Assembly: GCF_000600295.1 (NCBI RefSeq)
Contig: NZ_JEMG01000001.1
Coordinates: 325,459-389,458 of the forward strand
DNA from: Hylemonella gracilis str. Niagara R
GTDB taxonomy: Bacteria > Pseudomonadota > Gammaproteobacteria > Burkholderiales > Burkholderiaceae_C
DNA length: 64,000 nucleotides
Direction: 5' to 3'
In this document: piece by piece, positions 1 through 8,278 of the stretch
Layout of the letters: every line of letters begins with the position of its first letter
Numbering within the stretch: position 1 is the first letter of the stretch
Made by a program: the position numbers and the translations under genes
The notes under the pieces: model-generated
Databases searched by the model: none
Told to the model about the DNA's origin: nothing
The model's input: the letters and a program-made list of their open reading frames with translations, nothing else

Positions 1-4
1 GCTG

Positions 5-37
5 GCCTCTTGGTGTTTGCGAGGCTTTTTCTTTTTC
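5..37 (+). terminator. Possible intrinsic terminator of a gene left of the window
   Basis: GCCTC at 5-9 pairs with GAGGC at 21-25 around an 11-nt loop, and the hairpin is followed by a pyrimidine tract (TTTTTCTTTTTC). The U-tract lies on the plus strand, so it would stop a plus-strand transcript entering from outside the window, facing the barstar cluster. The stem is only 5 bp, so this is tentative. Confidence 0.4.
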
Positions 38-260
38 AGGCTGCAGCCTGCCAGTAACTTGCGTTGAAAGGGCTGCTCATGCGCAGCGCCAGGGGAGAGA
101 CATCCACCAGCTTGTCGGTCGGCATTTTCTCGCCGCTGTCATCGTCCACGGTCTCGGTGGCCATGAGCTGTGCTTGCTCGCCGCCGTTTTCAGCCTCGTT
201 CGCCCGTTCCGCTTGGCTGTTGCTTTGCGCAGAACGGGCTACAGAAAAGAATAGAAACAC
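36..260 (-). CDS. Short coding-like ORF downstream of barstar (74 aa or 42 aa)
   Basis: This frame opens with a GTG at 260, 22 bp inside the 3' end of the barstar gene, and an internal ATG at 164 would give a 42-aa product. From about position 230 to the stop at 36 the codons have the G/C-rich third positions expected of real genes here. The predicted segment is acidic (ETVDDDSGEK) and ends in YWQAAA. I recognise no family. It may be a separate small protein overlapping barstar, or a C-terminal extension of barstar detached by a frameshift near the T-rich stretch at about 240-256. Chance is also possible at this length. Confidence 0.35.
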   Translation of the reverse strand: MFLFFSVARSAQSNSQAERANEAENGGEQAQLMATETVDDDSGEKMPTDKLVDVSPLALRMSSPFNASYWQAAA

Positions 261-640
261 CGGAAGGGTATCTTGCGGTCGCCCCAGTAATCAGCGGCGT
301 CACGGAAGATGTCCAGCAGCTGCTCGCGTGCTTCCTTGTCGAACTTGGCGTTGGCAGGAATGTGTTCCAGCACGGCGATGAAACCGGGTTGGGGGCCGGA
401 CTTGTGCAGCGGATCCGTCAGCACGTCGTAGAGCGCGTCGAAGTTCTTGCCCACATGCGTGGGTAGGATGAACTGCTGTGCGATCAGGTCCAACACATCC
501 TGCTTGGATTGCGCTTGAGCCAGGTTGGCGTAGAGGAAATGGTGCCCGAGGGCTTGGGCCGCCTCTTGCAAATCCGGCACCCGGAAGGCGCGGATCGACT
601 GGACGATGTTGGTTCTAACGGTACGAAGTGGCGTATCCAT
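239..640 (-). CDS. Barstar-family ribonuclease inhibitor
   Basis: The 133-aa product resembles the barstar fold family, small cytoplasmic proteins that bind and block barnase-type RNases. Visible marks are the central stretch around GKNFDALYDVLTD, where barstar carries its inhibitory helix with acidic residues, and the C-terminal end FRCFYSFL. The N-terminal 30 residues form an extension seen in proteobacterial barstar-like proteins. It starts 30 bp after the ribonuclease gene on the same strand, so the two are probably co-transcribed and form a toxin and immunity pair. A GA-rich stretch (GAAGCGGAG) immediately precedes the ATG. The family call is good. That it inhibits the neighbour is inference from position and family. 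Confidence 0.82.
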   Translation of the reverse strand: MDTPLRTVRTNIVQSIRAFRVPDLQEAAQALGHHFLYANLAQAQSKQDVLDLIAQQFILPTHVGKNFDALYDVLTDPLHKSGPQPGFIAVLEHIPANAKFDKEAREQLLDIFRDAADYWGDRKIPFRCFYSFL

Positions 641-670
641 CTCCGCTTCACTTTCTTGTTGAAAAACGTT

Positions 671-1078
671 TTACGGCGCGATCCGGCGGAAACTGGCGTA
701 GTGGTCGGCGGTGTAATAACAGGCGTCTGGTGCGTGACGGACGGTGCCACCGCAGACAATACGTCGTTTGCCACGATGGGACAGGCCCGGCGTGGGAACG
801 GTGTATTCGCGGTAGTAGCCGCGCGGATGGAGCGGGAGCAAACGCTCTCGATTGCCAAACACCGTGCCATCTTTCTCATACGGAAACGGCCCGCCCTTGA
901 GAATCAGGCGGTAGGTTTCAGCGCCTTGTGGCGGCAAATCAGCCAACGAAACGAGGGCTGGAGCAGCCTGGGCGGAGCTCGCGGGACGAGGAGGTGGAGC
1001 CTCGGCACCGAGGGGCAGGCAAACCAGCCAAGACAACAAGCCAGTAAGCACCAACTTGCTGACGAGGCCGCGCAACAT
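671..1078 (-). CDS. Secreted barnase-type (N1/T1) guanyl ribonuclease
   Basis: The 135-aa product starts with a hydrophobic signal peptide (about residues 1-27, ending GAEA), so the enzyme is probably exported. The mature part matches microbial RNases of the barnase class: FGNRERLLP at 74-82, then YREY with candidate general base Glu91, the HRGKRRIV stretch (Arg102-Arg106) for phosphate binding, and ADHY with candidate catalytic His126. Such enzymes cut single-stranded RNA at guanosines. The gene lies between the maeB terminator (1160-1186) and barstar, so it needs its own promoter in roughly 1079-1159; I could not identify one. It may serve nutrient scavenging or competition. Confidence 0.85.
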   Translation of the reverse strand: MLRGLVSKLVLTGLLSWLVCLPLGAEAPPPRPASSAQAAPALVSLADLPPQGAETYRLILKGGPFPYEKDGTVFGNRERLLPLHPRGYYREYTVPTPGLSHRGKRRIVCGGTVRHAPDACYYTADHYASFRRIAP

Positions 1079-1148
1079 AAGACTAAGCTGTTATGACGAC
1101 CGGGCTCACCCGGAAGATTCCAAGCCCGAAAGTGTCGCTGATCTGGGT

Positions 1149-1186
1149 GAAAAAAGCAAGGGCCTGCCTAAACATTAGGCAGGCCC
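1149..1186 (-). terminator. Intrinsic terminator of maeB
   Basis: On the minus strand, GGGCCTGCCTAA (1186-1175) pairs perfectly over 12 bp with TTAGGCAGGCCC (1171-1160) around a 3-nt loop, followed by TTGCTTTTTTC. It lies 72 bp past the maeB stop and separates maeB from the ribonuclease/barstar genes. Confidence 0.9.
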
Positions 1187-1257
1187 AAAGGGGATTAGGC
1201 CGTGCACGGCGGGCTAGGCCCCCCCTGGCCCCTCGCTTTGCGCCCAGGGGCGGGCAA

Positions 1258-3564
1258 TCAGCGCGTCGCGTTGGCGTCCGCCACCGTCAGCGCGGTCATG
1301 TTGACGATGCGGCGCACGGTGGTGCTGGGCGTCAGGATATTCACCGGTTGAGCAGCACCCAGCAGCATGGGGCCGATCGCGATGCCGCCGCCCGCGGCGG
1401 TCTTGAGCAGGTTGTAGGCGATGTTGGCGGCGTCCAGGTTGGGCAGCACCAGCAGATTGGCCTGGCCGGTCAGGGTGCTGTTGGGCATGATGACCTTGCG
1501 CATGTCGGCGTCCAGTGCCACGTCGCCGTGCATCTCGCCGTCCACTTCCAGCCAGGGCGCCTGCGCGCGCAGCAGCTCAAGCGCCTGGCGCATCTTGACG
1601 GCGCTGGGCTGGGAACTTTGCCCGAAGTTGGAGTGGGAGAGCAGAGCCGCCTTGGGATGCAGGCCAAAGCGCTGCATCTCGGTGGCGGCCATCATGGTGA
1701 TCTCTGCGATCTGCTCGGCGCTCGGGTCATAGTTGATGTGGGTGTCCACGATGAACAGCTGGCGGTCCGGCAGCAGCAGTCCGTTCATGGCCGCGTAAGT
1801 GTTGGCGCCTGCACGCCGGCCTATGACCTGGTCGATGTACTGCAAGTGCATCGCGGTATTGCCCCAGGTGCCGCAGATCATGCCGTCCACATGACCCTTG
1901 TGCAGCAGCATGGCACCGATCAGGGCCAAGCGGCGGCGCATTTCGATCTTGGCGATCGGCACGGTCACGCCCTTGCGCTCGGTCATGCGGTGGTAGGTCT
2001 GCCAGAAGTCGCGGTAACGCTCGTCGTACTCGGTGTCGACCACGTCGTAGTCCTGCCCCTCCTTCAGGCGCAGACCAAACTTCTCGACGCGTTGGGCGAT
2101 GATGGCCGGTCGGCCGATCAGCGTGGGGCGGGCGAGCCCTTCGTCCACCACGATCTGGGCCGCGCGCAGCACGCGTTCTTCCTCGCCCTCGGCGTAGGCG
2201 ATGCGCTTCTTGCTTGCGGCCTTGGCCGCCGTGAAGATGGGCTTCATCGTCGTGCCTGAGGCGTAGACATAGGCCTGCAGCTTTTCGCGGTAGGCGTCCA
2301 TGTCCGCGATCGGGCGACGGGCCACGCCGCCATCCATGGCGGCTTGCGCCACGGCGGGCGCGATCTCGATCATCAGGCGCGGGTCGAAGGGCTTGGGGAT
2401 CAAGTACTCGCGGCCAAAGATCAGGGGCTCGCCCACATAGGCGGCGGCGACCACCTCACTCTGTTCTGCCTGGGCCAGCTTTGCCATGGCATAGACCGCA
2501 GCAATCTCCATTTCATCCGTGATGGTGGAGGCGCCCACGTCGAGCGCCCCACGGAAGATATAGGGGAAACACAGGACGTTGTTGATCTGGTTCGGGTAGT
2601 CGGTGCGGCCCGTGCACATGATCACGTCATCGCGCACGGCCTTGACTTCCTCGGGCGTGATTTCCGGCGTGGGGTTGGCCAGGGCGGCGATGATGGGGTT
2701 GGGCGCCATCTTCTTGACCATGTCCTGCTTGAGCACGCCACCCGCGGAGAGGCCAAGGAAGATGTCCGCATCGGCCATCACGTCGCCGAGCTTGCGCGCG
2801 TCCGTCTTCTGCGCGAATTCGCGCTTGTCTTCGTCCATCAACTCCGTGCGGCCCTCATAGACTACGCCGGCGATGTCCGTTACCCAGATGTTCTTTTTGG
2901 GTAGGCCCATCTTGACCAGCAGCTTCAGGCTGGCCAGCGCCGCAGCACCCGCACCGGAGGTGACGAGCTTGACGTTCTTCAACTCCTTGCCCGCGACCTT
3001 CAGGCCATTGGTCAGGGCCGCCGCCACGACGATCGCCGTGCCGTGCTGGTCGTCGTGGAAGACCGGAATCTTCATGCGTTCACGCAACTTGCGCTCCACA
3101 TAGAAGCAGTCAGGCGCCTTGATGTCCTCCAGGTTGATGCCGCCGAAGGTGGGCTCCAGCGAAGCAATGATGTCGACCAGTTTGTCGAGGTCCTTTTTCT
3201 CATCGATCTCGATGTCGAACACGTCGATGCCGGCGAACTTCTTGAACAGCACGCCCTTGCCTTCCATCACCGGCTTGCCGGCCAGCGGGCCGATGTCGCC
3301 CAGGCCCAGCACGGCCGTGCCGTTGGTGATGACGCCCACCAGGTTGCCGCGGGCGGTGTACTTGTAGGACGCGTCGGGGTCCTTGGCGATTTCCTCGCAG
3401 GGCGCGGCGACGCCCGGGGTGTAGGCCAGGGCCAGGTCATGCTGGTTGATCAGCTGCTTGGTGGCCGCGATGGCGATCTTGCCGGGAACCGGGAACTGGT
3501 GGTATTCGAGGGCGGCGCGGCGGATCTGCTCGCGCTTGTCGTTGGACGACGGGGTGCTGGACAT
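1258..3564 (-). CDS. maeB: NADP-dependent malic enzyme with phosphotransacetylase-like domain
   Basis: MaeB oxidatively decarboxylates malate to pyruvate, making NADPH. The 768-aa product has the family's usual two-part build. The malic enzyme N-terminal and NAD(P)-binding domains occupy about residues 15-420, with LAYTPGVA near 47 and the FHDDQHGTA motif near 170. A phosphate acetyl/butyryltransferase-like domain follows (about 430-768), which in MaeB proteins is thought to sense acetyl-CoA rather than catalyse. The ATG at 3564 has AGGAG about seven bases upstream; a TTG one codon earlier is a poorer start. It is monocistronic, with a strong terminator at 1160-1186. Confidence 0.97.
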   Translation of the reverse strand: MSSTPSSNDKREQIRRAALEYHQFPVPGKIAIAATKQLINQHDLALAYTPGVAAPCEEIAKDPDASYKYTARGNLVGVITNGTAVLGLGDIGPLAGKPVMEGKGVLFKKFAGIDVFDIEIDEKKDLDKLVDIIASLEPTFGGINLEDIKAPDCFYVERKLRERMKIPVFHDDQHGTAIVVAAALTNGLKVAGKELKNVKLVTSGAGAAALASLKLLVKMGLPKKNIWVTDIAGVVYEGRTELMDEDKREFAQKTDARKLGDVMADADIFLGLSAGGVLKQDMVKKMAPNPIIAALANPTPEITPEEVKAVRDDVIMCTGRTDYPNQINNVLCFPYIFRGALDVGASTITDEMEIAAVYAMAKLAQAEQSEVVAAAYVGEPLIFGREYLIPKPFDPRLMIEIAPAVAQAAMDGGVARRPIADMDAYREKLQAYVYASGTTMKPIFTAAKAASKKRIAYAEGEEERVLRAAQIVVDEGLARPTLIGRPAIIAQRVEKFGLRLKEGQDYDVVDTEYDERYRDFWQTYHRMTERKGVTVPIAKIEMRRRLALIGAMLLHKGHVDGMICGTWGNTAMHLQYIDQVIGRRAGANTYAAMNGLLLPDRQLFIVDTHINYDPSAEQIAEITMMAATEMQRFGLHPKAALLSHSNFGQSSQPSAVKMRQALELLRAQAPWLEVDGEMHGDVALDADMRKVIMPNSTLTGQANLLVLPNLDAANIAYNLLKTAAGGGIAIGPMLLGAAQPVNILTPSTTVRRIVNMTALTVADANATR

Positions 3565-3744
3565 CAATCAACTCCTGCTGCAGGCCGACGTTGGTGGTGG
3601 GGTTGAGCCGCGCGGTGCGCCGCCTTGCCTCTCTGCGGGGCCTGCGTGTCTGGGGAATCGGATTGTATGCCCCGGATTGCCAGGGCCTGGGGCTGCGACC
3701 AACCCACCAGCTGAGCGCGGCAGACCGGGGGGGGGACGAGGCGT

Positions 3745-3993
3745 TCAGGCTCCGACCGGCCGGGCAGTGGGCGATGCTGTGCTGTTCTTGCCTTGTCCGC
3801 GGCGTTCCCATGCTTTTTCGTGAAAGAAGAAGGCAATTGCCTGCACGGTCGGCTCGAGCAGGCTCAGGGTGAAGGCCATGAACAGGTCGCCCGTCACGCC
3901 GTAGGCAACCGCGGCGGCCACGGTGATGTGGACCAGGTAGTAGCTCGCGGTTTTCTTGAGCGTGGGCATGTGGGCGCGGGCGAAATGGGCCAT
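3745..3993 (-). CDS. Small DUF2061 membrane protein
   Basis: The 82-aa product has two hydrophobic segments (YYLVHITVAAAVAYGVTG and LFMAFTLSLLEPTVQAIAFFF) and the TLKKTASYYLVH opening typical of DUF2061 membrane proteins, with a His/Glu-containing end to the second helix (FFHEKAWER). The function of the family is unknown. An alternative start is the Met at 3969. The gene lies 180 bp upstream of maeB on the same strand and is separated from the divergent iron-uptake operon by an AT-rich stretch (about 4030-4080) that could hold its promoter. Confidence 0.75.
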   Translation of the reverse strand: MAHFARAHMPTLKKTASYYLVHITVAAAVAYGVTGDLFMAFTLSLLEPTVQAIAFFFHEKAWERRGQGKNSTASPTARPVGA

Positions 3994-4171
3994 GAGGAGC
4001 TCTTGGGAGACGGTTCAACGACGATGCGCAAAGAATAATCTATCGCACTGATATTTATGATAATTTTTACCTAATCAAGAAATAGCCCAAGGCGAGCTGC
4101 GGTGCGGCGCGGTGGCGACACCAGGTGATGTCGGGAAGTGCCTCCCGCAGCCTCTGCATTCATATATCATG

Positions 4172-4190
4172 TTGAGAACAATTCACATTA
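4172..4190. promoter_or_regulatory. Candidate Fur box upstream of the ECF sigma gene
   Basis: The 19-bp site TTGAGAACAATTCACATTA closely matches the classical Fur palindrome (ATGAGAATGATTCTCATT type), differing mainly in the centre. It sits 20 bp upstream of the fecI ATG at 4210, next to an AT-rich possible -10 (CATATATCAT, 4161-4170). Fur-Fe would repress the sigma factor and so the whole uptake operon when iron is plentiful. The match is read by eye; the consensus is established knowledge. Confidence 0.7.
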
Positions 4191-4209
4191 CGCGCTCTTT
4201 CTTTTCCCC

Positions 4210-4722
4210 ATGCCTCCCGCTGATCCCGCTCCGTACCAGCGCATCCATGCGCTGTACAGCGACCACCATCGCTGGTTGAACGGGTGGTTGCGCCGACAGC
4301 TTGGTAACGCCTGCGACGCGGCCGACATTGCACAGGACACGTTCATGCGCATCCTGGCCCGGCGCGAGATTCCGGAACTGCGCGAACCGCGCGCCTTTCT
4401 CAGCACGATTGCTCGGGGGCTGGTGGTCGAGCACTGGCGTCGGCGCGAGCTGGAGCGGGCCTGGCTGGAAACGCTGGCGCAGTTGCCCCCGGCCGAGGCG
4501 CCGTCGCCTGAAAGCCGCTTGCTGTTCCTCGAAGCGCTGGTCGCCATCGACCGCGTGCTTGACGCACTCAAACCGGCGGTGCGGCAGGCCTTCTTGCTGG
4601 CGCAGCTCGATGGCCTGACCTGCCCGCAGATCGCGCAGCGGCTCGGTGTGTCGCTGGCGACGGTGGAGCGTCATGTCGCCGCCGCCTTGCGCCACTGCTA
4701 CGCGTTGCGGTTCGGCGCATGA
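4210..4722 (+). CDS. fecI: FecI-type ECF sigma factor
   Basis: The 170-aa product is an extracytoplasmic-function sigma factor. Region 2 lies at about residues 8-80 (IHALYSDHHRWL, DAADIAQDTFMRIL, PRAFLSTIARGLVVEHWRR), and region 4 at about 105-160 (LDGLTCPQIAQRLGVSLATVERHVAAAL, a helix-turn-helix). The wording matches the iron-starvation FecI group. I chose the ATG at 4210 because the Fur box ends 19 bp before it; a GTG at 4138 in the same frame would place the Fur box inside the gene. The stop overlaps the fecR start by 4 bp (ATGA), implying translational coupling. The likely target is the receptor operon downstream. Confidence 0.93.
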   Translation: MPPADPAPYQRIHALYSDHHRWLNGWLRRQLGNACDAADIAQDTFMRILARREIPELREPRAFLSTIARGLVVEHWRRRELERAWLETLAQLPPAEAPSPESRLLFLEALVAIDRVLDALKPAVRQAFLLAQLDGLTCPQIAQRLGVSLATVERHVAAALRHCYALRFGA

Positions 4723-5741
4723 GTGCCGGCTTTGCGCGCGCGCCTGGCGCGGCGCCACCACAGGACGAGATTCCTCCCACCGTAGTTGATGCCGCCATCG
4801 ACTGGGCGCTCAAGCTCGAATTCAACCGACCCACCCCGGCCATGCTGCAGGCCTTCGAGGAATGGCGGCAGGCCCATGCGCTGCATGCGCATGCCTGGCA
4901 GCGCATGCAATCGCTGCGGCAAGACTTCGCGGCCATGCCTGGTGGCCTCGCCCGCAATGCCTTGCAGGTGGTCGAAGCCCGGCGCGGCGCGGCGCGTGCG
5001 GGTCGCCGGCAGGCGTTCCGGCTGCTGATGCTGGCCGGCGTCGCCGTGACGGGCGGATGGGCTCTGCGCGATTCGCTGGGCTGGCAGCACCTGACCGCGG
5101 ATGCCGCCACGCGCGTCGGCGAGCAGCGCACCCTGCGGCTCGACGATGGCACCGTCCTCGTGCTCAATACCGACAGCGCCGTCAGCTTTGAGATGGCTGC
5201 GGCGCATCGCCGCGTTGTCCTGCGGCGTGGCGAGATCATGGTCACCACGGGTCCCGACCCGGACTTTGCAGTCCGGCGTCCGTTCTGGGTCGACACGCCG
5301 TTCGGCGCCATGCAGGCCTTGGGTACGCGCTTTGTCGTGCGGCTGGAGGACGGCCGCGCCCGCGTCAGCGTGCAAGACGGGGCGGTGCGCATGTATCCGG
5401 TCCGTGGTGGTGATGGCGTGACGGCTCGGGTGGGCGAAAGCTGGTGGCTGAACGACCGCATGGTCAAGGTGGCCGAGCAGTCTGGCTTGCGCCAGGACGC
5501 TTGGGTCGATGGCGTGATTGCCGGCCAGAACATGCGGATGGCGGACGTCCTCGCCGAGCTGTCGCGTTACCGCAGCGGTCGCATCGTTTGCGACGAGGGC
5601 GTGGCCGATCTGCGCGTATCCGGCATCTACCACGTGCGCGACACCGACCAGGCCTTGCGCTTCCTGGCCCAGACCCAGCCGGTCCGCGTCACGTACCACA
5701 CGCGGTTCTGGGTGGTGGTGGAGCCCGCGAGCGCGCATTGA
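4719..5741 (+). CDS. fecR: FecR-type transmembrane sigma regulator
   Basis: FecR proteins span the inner membrane, hold the FecI-type sigma factor in the cytoplasm and receive the signal from the occupied TonB receptor in the periplasm. The 340-aa product shows the cytoplasmic N-terminal domain (DUF4880-like; AIDWALKLEF and AFEEWRQAHALHAHAWQRM, residues 27-63), one membrane helix at about 98-117, and the FecR domain (about 125-225; GEQRTLRLDDGTVLVLNTDSAV, FWVDTPFGAMQALGTRFVV). The C-terminal part (LSRYRSGRIVCDEGVADLRVSGIY) is the segment that contacts the receptor's signalling domain in this family. It is coupled to fecI by a 4-bp overlap. Confidence 0.93.
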   Translation: MSAGFARAPGAAPPQDEIPPTVVDAAIDWALKLEFNRPTPAMLQAFEEWRQAHALHAHAWQRMQSLRQDFAAMPGGLARNALQVVEARRGAARAGRRQAFRLLMLAGVAVTGGWALRDSLGWQHLTADAATRVGEQRTLRLDDGTVLVLNTDSAVSFEMAAAHRRVVLRRGEIMVTTGPDPDFAVRRPFWVDTPFGAMQALGTRFVVRLEDGRARVSVQDGAVRMYPVRGGDGVTARVGESWWLNDRMVKVAEQSGLRQDAWVDGVIAGQNMRMADVLAELSRYRSGRIVCDEGVADLRVSGIYHVRDTDQALRFLAQTQPVRVTYHTRFWVVVEPASAH

Positions 5742-5853
5742 GGCCTCTGCGCGACGGCGTGAAAAAAAAGTTTTCGAAAAAATGAGGGGATTCTGATTTT
5801 CGAGCGGCCTAGGGGTCGGTAGCACTCATTTGCCCGACCCTGGAAAGAAAATC

Positions 5854-8274
5854 ATGCCTCGTTCCCTCGTCTCTTTTCGCGCCAACCCACGCGCGCGCCT
5901 GCTGCGGCGCGCGTGGTTGTCCGTCGCCATCGCGCTGACGGCGGGCTGTCTTCATTCCGTCGCCCCTGCGCACGCCCAGGCCGTAACGGCCGCCGCCGAA
6001 CCGGTGTCTCTGCGCATCGGCGCCGGTCCGTTGGGCGCGGCGCTGGAACAGTTTGCGCGTGTGACCGGCACCAACATTTCCTACAACGCGCAACTCATCG
6101 ACGGGCTCGCCACGCAGGGCGTGGATGGCAGCCATGGTGTCGCGGCGGGCCTGCGCATCCTGCTGGCGGGCAGCGGCATGGAAGCCGTCGAACAGCCGGG
6201 CGGTGGCTTCCTGCTGCGCAAGGCGCCCCTCGGGGCGGGAACCCTGCCGCCAGTCACGGTCAGCGCCCAGGGCGAGACGGCCATCGGCCCCGTTTATGGT
6301 TACGCCGCCCGGCGCAGCGCCACCGGCACCAAGACGGATACGCCCCTGAGGGAGGTGCCAGCCTCGGTGCAGGTGGTGCCGCGCGAGGTGATGGACGACC
6401 AGAAGGCGCTCAGCCTGCGCGATGTCTACGAAAACATCAGCGGCGTGCAGGCTTCAGGCAACACGCTGAATGCGCAGACCGAGGTGCTGCCCATCATCCG
6501 TGGCTTCGAATCGCCCAGCCTGATGCGCAACGGCCTGCGCGCCACCTATGCCGGCGCCGTCGACATGATCAACATTGAACGGGTGGAAGTCCTGAAAGGG
6601 CCGGCCTCCATCCTGTATGGCGCGCTGGAGCCGGGCGGCATCGTCAACTACGTGACCAAACGACCGCAGGAGACGTCGAGCCAGGTCTTCGAGCAGCAGA
6701 TCGGCAGCGACAGTTTCCGGCGCACCTCCGGTGACCTGACCGGGCGGATCGACGAGGACGGCGCTTGGCTGTACCGCCTCAACTTCGCTCGGACCGACAG
6801 CGACTCCTTTCGCGACGAAATGCACCTGGAGCGCACGGCGATCGCGCCCAGTTTCCTATGGCAGCCGAGCGCCGACACGGAGTTGTTGCTTGATTTTTCC
6901 TATGTCAAGGAAGAGCAGCCCTACGACGCAGGCATTCCGGTGGACGCGAAAGGTCGTCCCTTGGTGGCGAAAAGTGCCTTCTTCAACGACCCCGATCTGG
7001 CGGGGCGCAGCAACGAGGACTACTACGCGGGCTATCAGCTGGCCCATGCGCTCAGCCCGACTTGGAGCTTGCGCAATCAGTTTCAGTTCCATCGTGCGCG
7101 CAACAAGAACGAGACACTGCGCCCGCGCGGAATCTCGGGCAACAACCTGCTGATGCGCTATCAGAACGAAGACCGCGAGGACGACGAGCTTCAATTCGTG
7201 CTGGATGCCATCGGCAAATTCTCGACCGGACCTGTTGCACACACCTTGCTGATCGGCGCTGAATACATCAAGCAGGAAACTGATTGGCTCCGCTTCCGCG
7301 CCAATGCACCGGCGATTCCGATCAGTGACCATCCGGTCGTCGACTACACGCCGCCAGCCAACCAGACCTTCGGCGTGGACCAGGGTGAAACGCGCTGGAA
7401 GAGCCTCTATGTTCAGGACCAGATATCCCTGCTCGAGGCCGGGCGGCTGAAGCTGCTGATCGGTGGCCGGTTCGACGACGTGACCACGCAAGCCCGTTCC
7501 GACGGAACGGCCGCGCCTGATGTCGAGGATCGGGCCTTCACCGGACGTGGTGGCCTGCTCTATCAGCTGACGCCGCGGCATTCCGCTTACCTCAGCGTGA
7601 GCCAATCTTTCAAGCCGCAGCAGGGCACGACAGTCGATGTGAACGGTGACCCGCTGGATCCTGAACGGGGCGAGCAGTATGAAGTGGGTGTGAAGAGCGC
7701 CTTTCTGGACGAGCAATTGTTCGTGACCGTGGCGGTTTACCAGATCGAGAAAAAAGATGTTGCGGTGTTTGATCAAGCTTTGTACGACGCGACCGGACAG
7801 AGCGCCTATTTCTCCGGCGTTCGCCAGCAGAGCAGAGGTATCGAGTTCGATCTGGCTGGCAATCTGACGCGCCAGCTGAAAGTGTCGGCAAGCTACGGCT
7901 ATGTGGACACCGAGGTTTTGGCCAATGCGGGTGATCAAGCACAGGTCGGGCGCCCCTTGCCCGGCATGTCGCCGCACACGGCGCGCCTCTGGCTGGCCTA
8001 TACGTCGGATCGCAGCGGACCCTTGGGTGGCCTCGGCGTGGGCGGAGGGCTGCGCCATGTCGGCAAGAGCACGGCGCAGGCCGACGTCAATCTCGAATTG
8101 CCGGCCTACACGGTGGCGGACGCAGGCGTCTGGTACCAGTGGAGTCGGGTGCGGGCCAGCCTGAACATTCGCAACCTGTTCGATGAGGACTATATTTCGC
8201 GAGCCTCCACCAGCGCGATCGCGCATCCGGGCGCGCCACGTACGGTGACGGCGGCCGCCTCCATCAGCTTCTGA
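5854..8274 (+). CDS. TonB-dependent ferric-siderophore receptor with N-terminal signalling domain
   Basis: This 806-aa outer-membrane receptor imports an iron chelate using TonB energy. It has a signal peptide (about residues 1-41, ending AHA-Q), then the secretin/TonB signalling domain (about 48-105; SLRIGAGPLGAALEQFARVTGTN) that talks to FecR, a plug (from about 135; PLREVPASVQVVPREVMDD and VEVLKGPASILYG), and a beta-barrel ending in the terminal Phe typical of outer-membrane proteins (AAASISF). I chose the ATG at 5854, which has GGAAAG seven bases upstream, over a TTG at 5830. The FpvA/FhuE-like build points to hydroxamate or mixed siderophores, but the ligand cannot be told from sequence. 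Confidence 0.93.
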   Translation: MPRSLVSFRANPRARLLRRAWLSVAIALTAGCLHSVAPAHAQAVTAAAEPVSLRIGAGPLGAALEQFARVTGTNISYNAQLIDGLATQGVDGSHGVAAGLRILLAGSGMEAVEQPGGGFLLRKAPLGAGTLPPVTVSAQGETAIGPVYGYAARRSATGTKTDTPLREVPASVQVVPREVMDDQKALSLRDVYENISGVQASGNTLNAQTEVLPIIRGFESPSLMRNGLRATYAGAVDMINIERVEVLKGPASILYGALEPGGIVNYVTKRPQETSSQVFEQQIGSDSFRRTSGDLTGRIDEDGAWLYRLNFARTDSDSFRDEMHLERTAIAPSFLWQPSADTELLLDFSYVKEEQPYDAGIPVDAKGRPLVAKSAFFNDPDLAGRSNEDYYAGYQLAHALSPTWSLRNQFQFHRARNKNETLRPRGISGNNLLMRYQNEDREDDELQFVLDAIGKFSTGPVAHTLLIGAEYIKQETDWLRFRANAPAIPISDHPVVDYTPPANQTFGVDQGETRWKSLYVQDQISLLEAGRLKLLIGGRFDDVTTQARSDGTAAPDVEDRAFTGRGGLLYQLTPRHSAYLSVSQSFKPQQGTTVDVNGDPLDPERGEQYEVGVKSAFLDEQLFVTVAVYQIEKKDVAVFDQALYDATGQSAYFSGVRQQSRGIEFDLAGNLTRQLKVSASYGYVDTEVLANAGDQAQVGRPLPGMSPHTARLWLAYTSDRSGPLGGLGVGGGLRHVGKSTAQADVNLELPAYTVADAGVWYQWSRVRASLNIRNLFDEDYISRASTSAIAHPGAPRTVTAAASISF

Positions 8275-8278
8275 GGAT

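Noticed and set aside
4138-4209. GTG start giving a longer FecI
   Set aside because: It would place the Fur box inside the coding sequence, and the conserved sigma region begins after the ATG at 4210.
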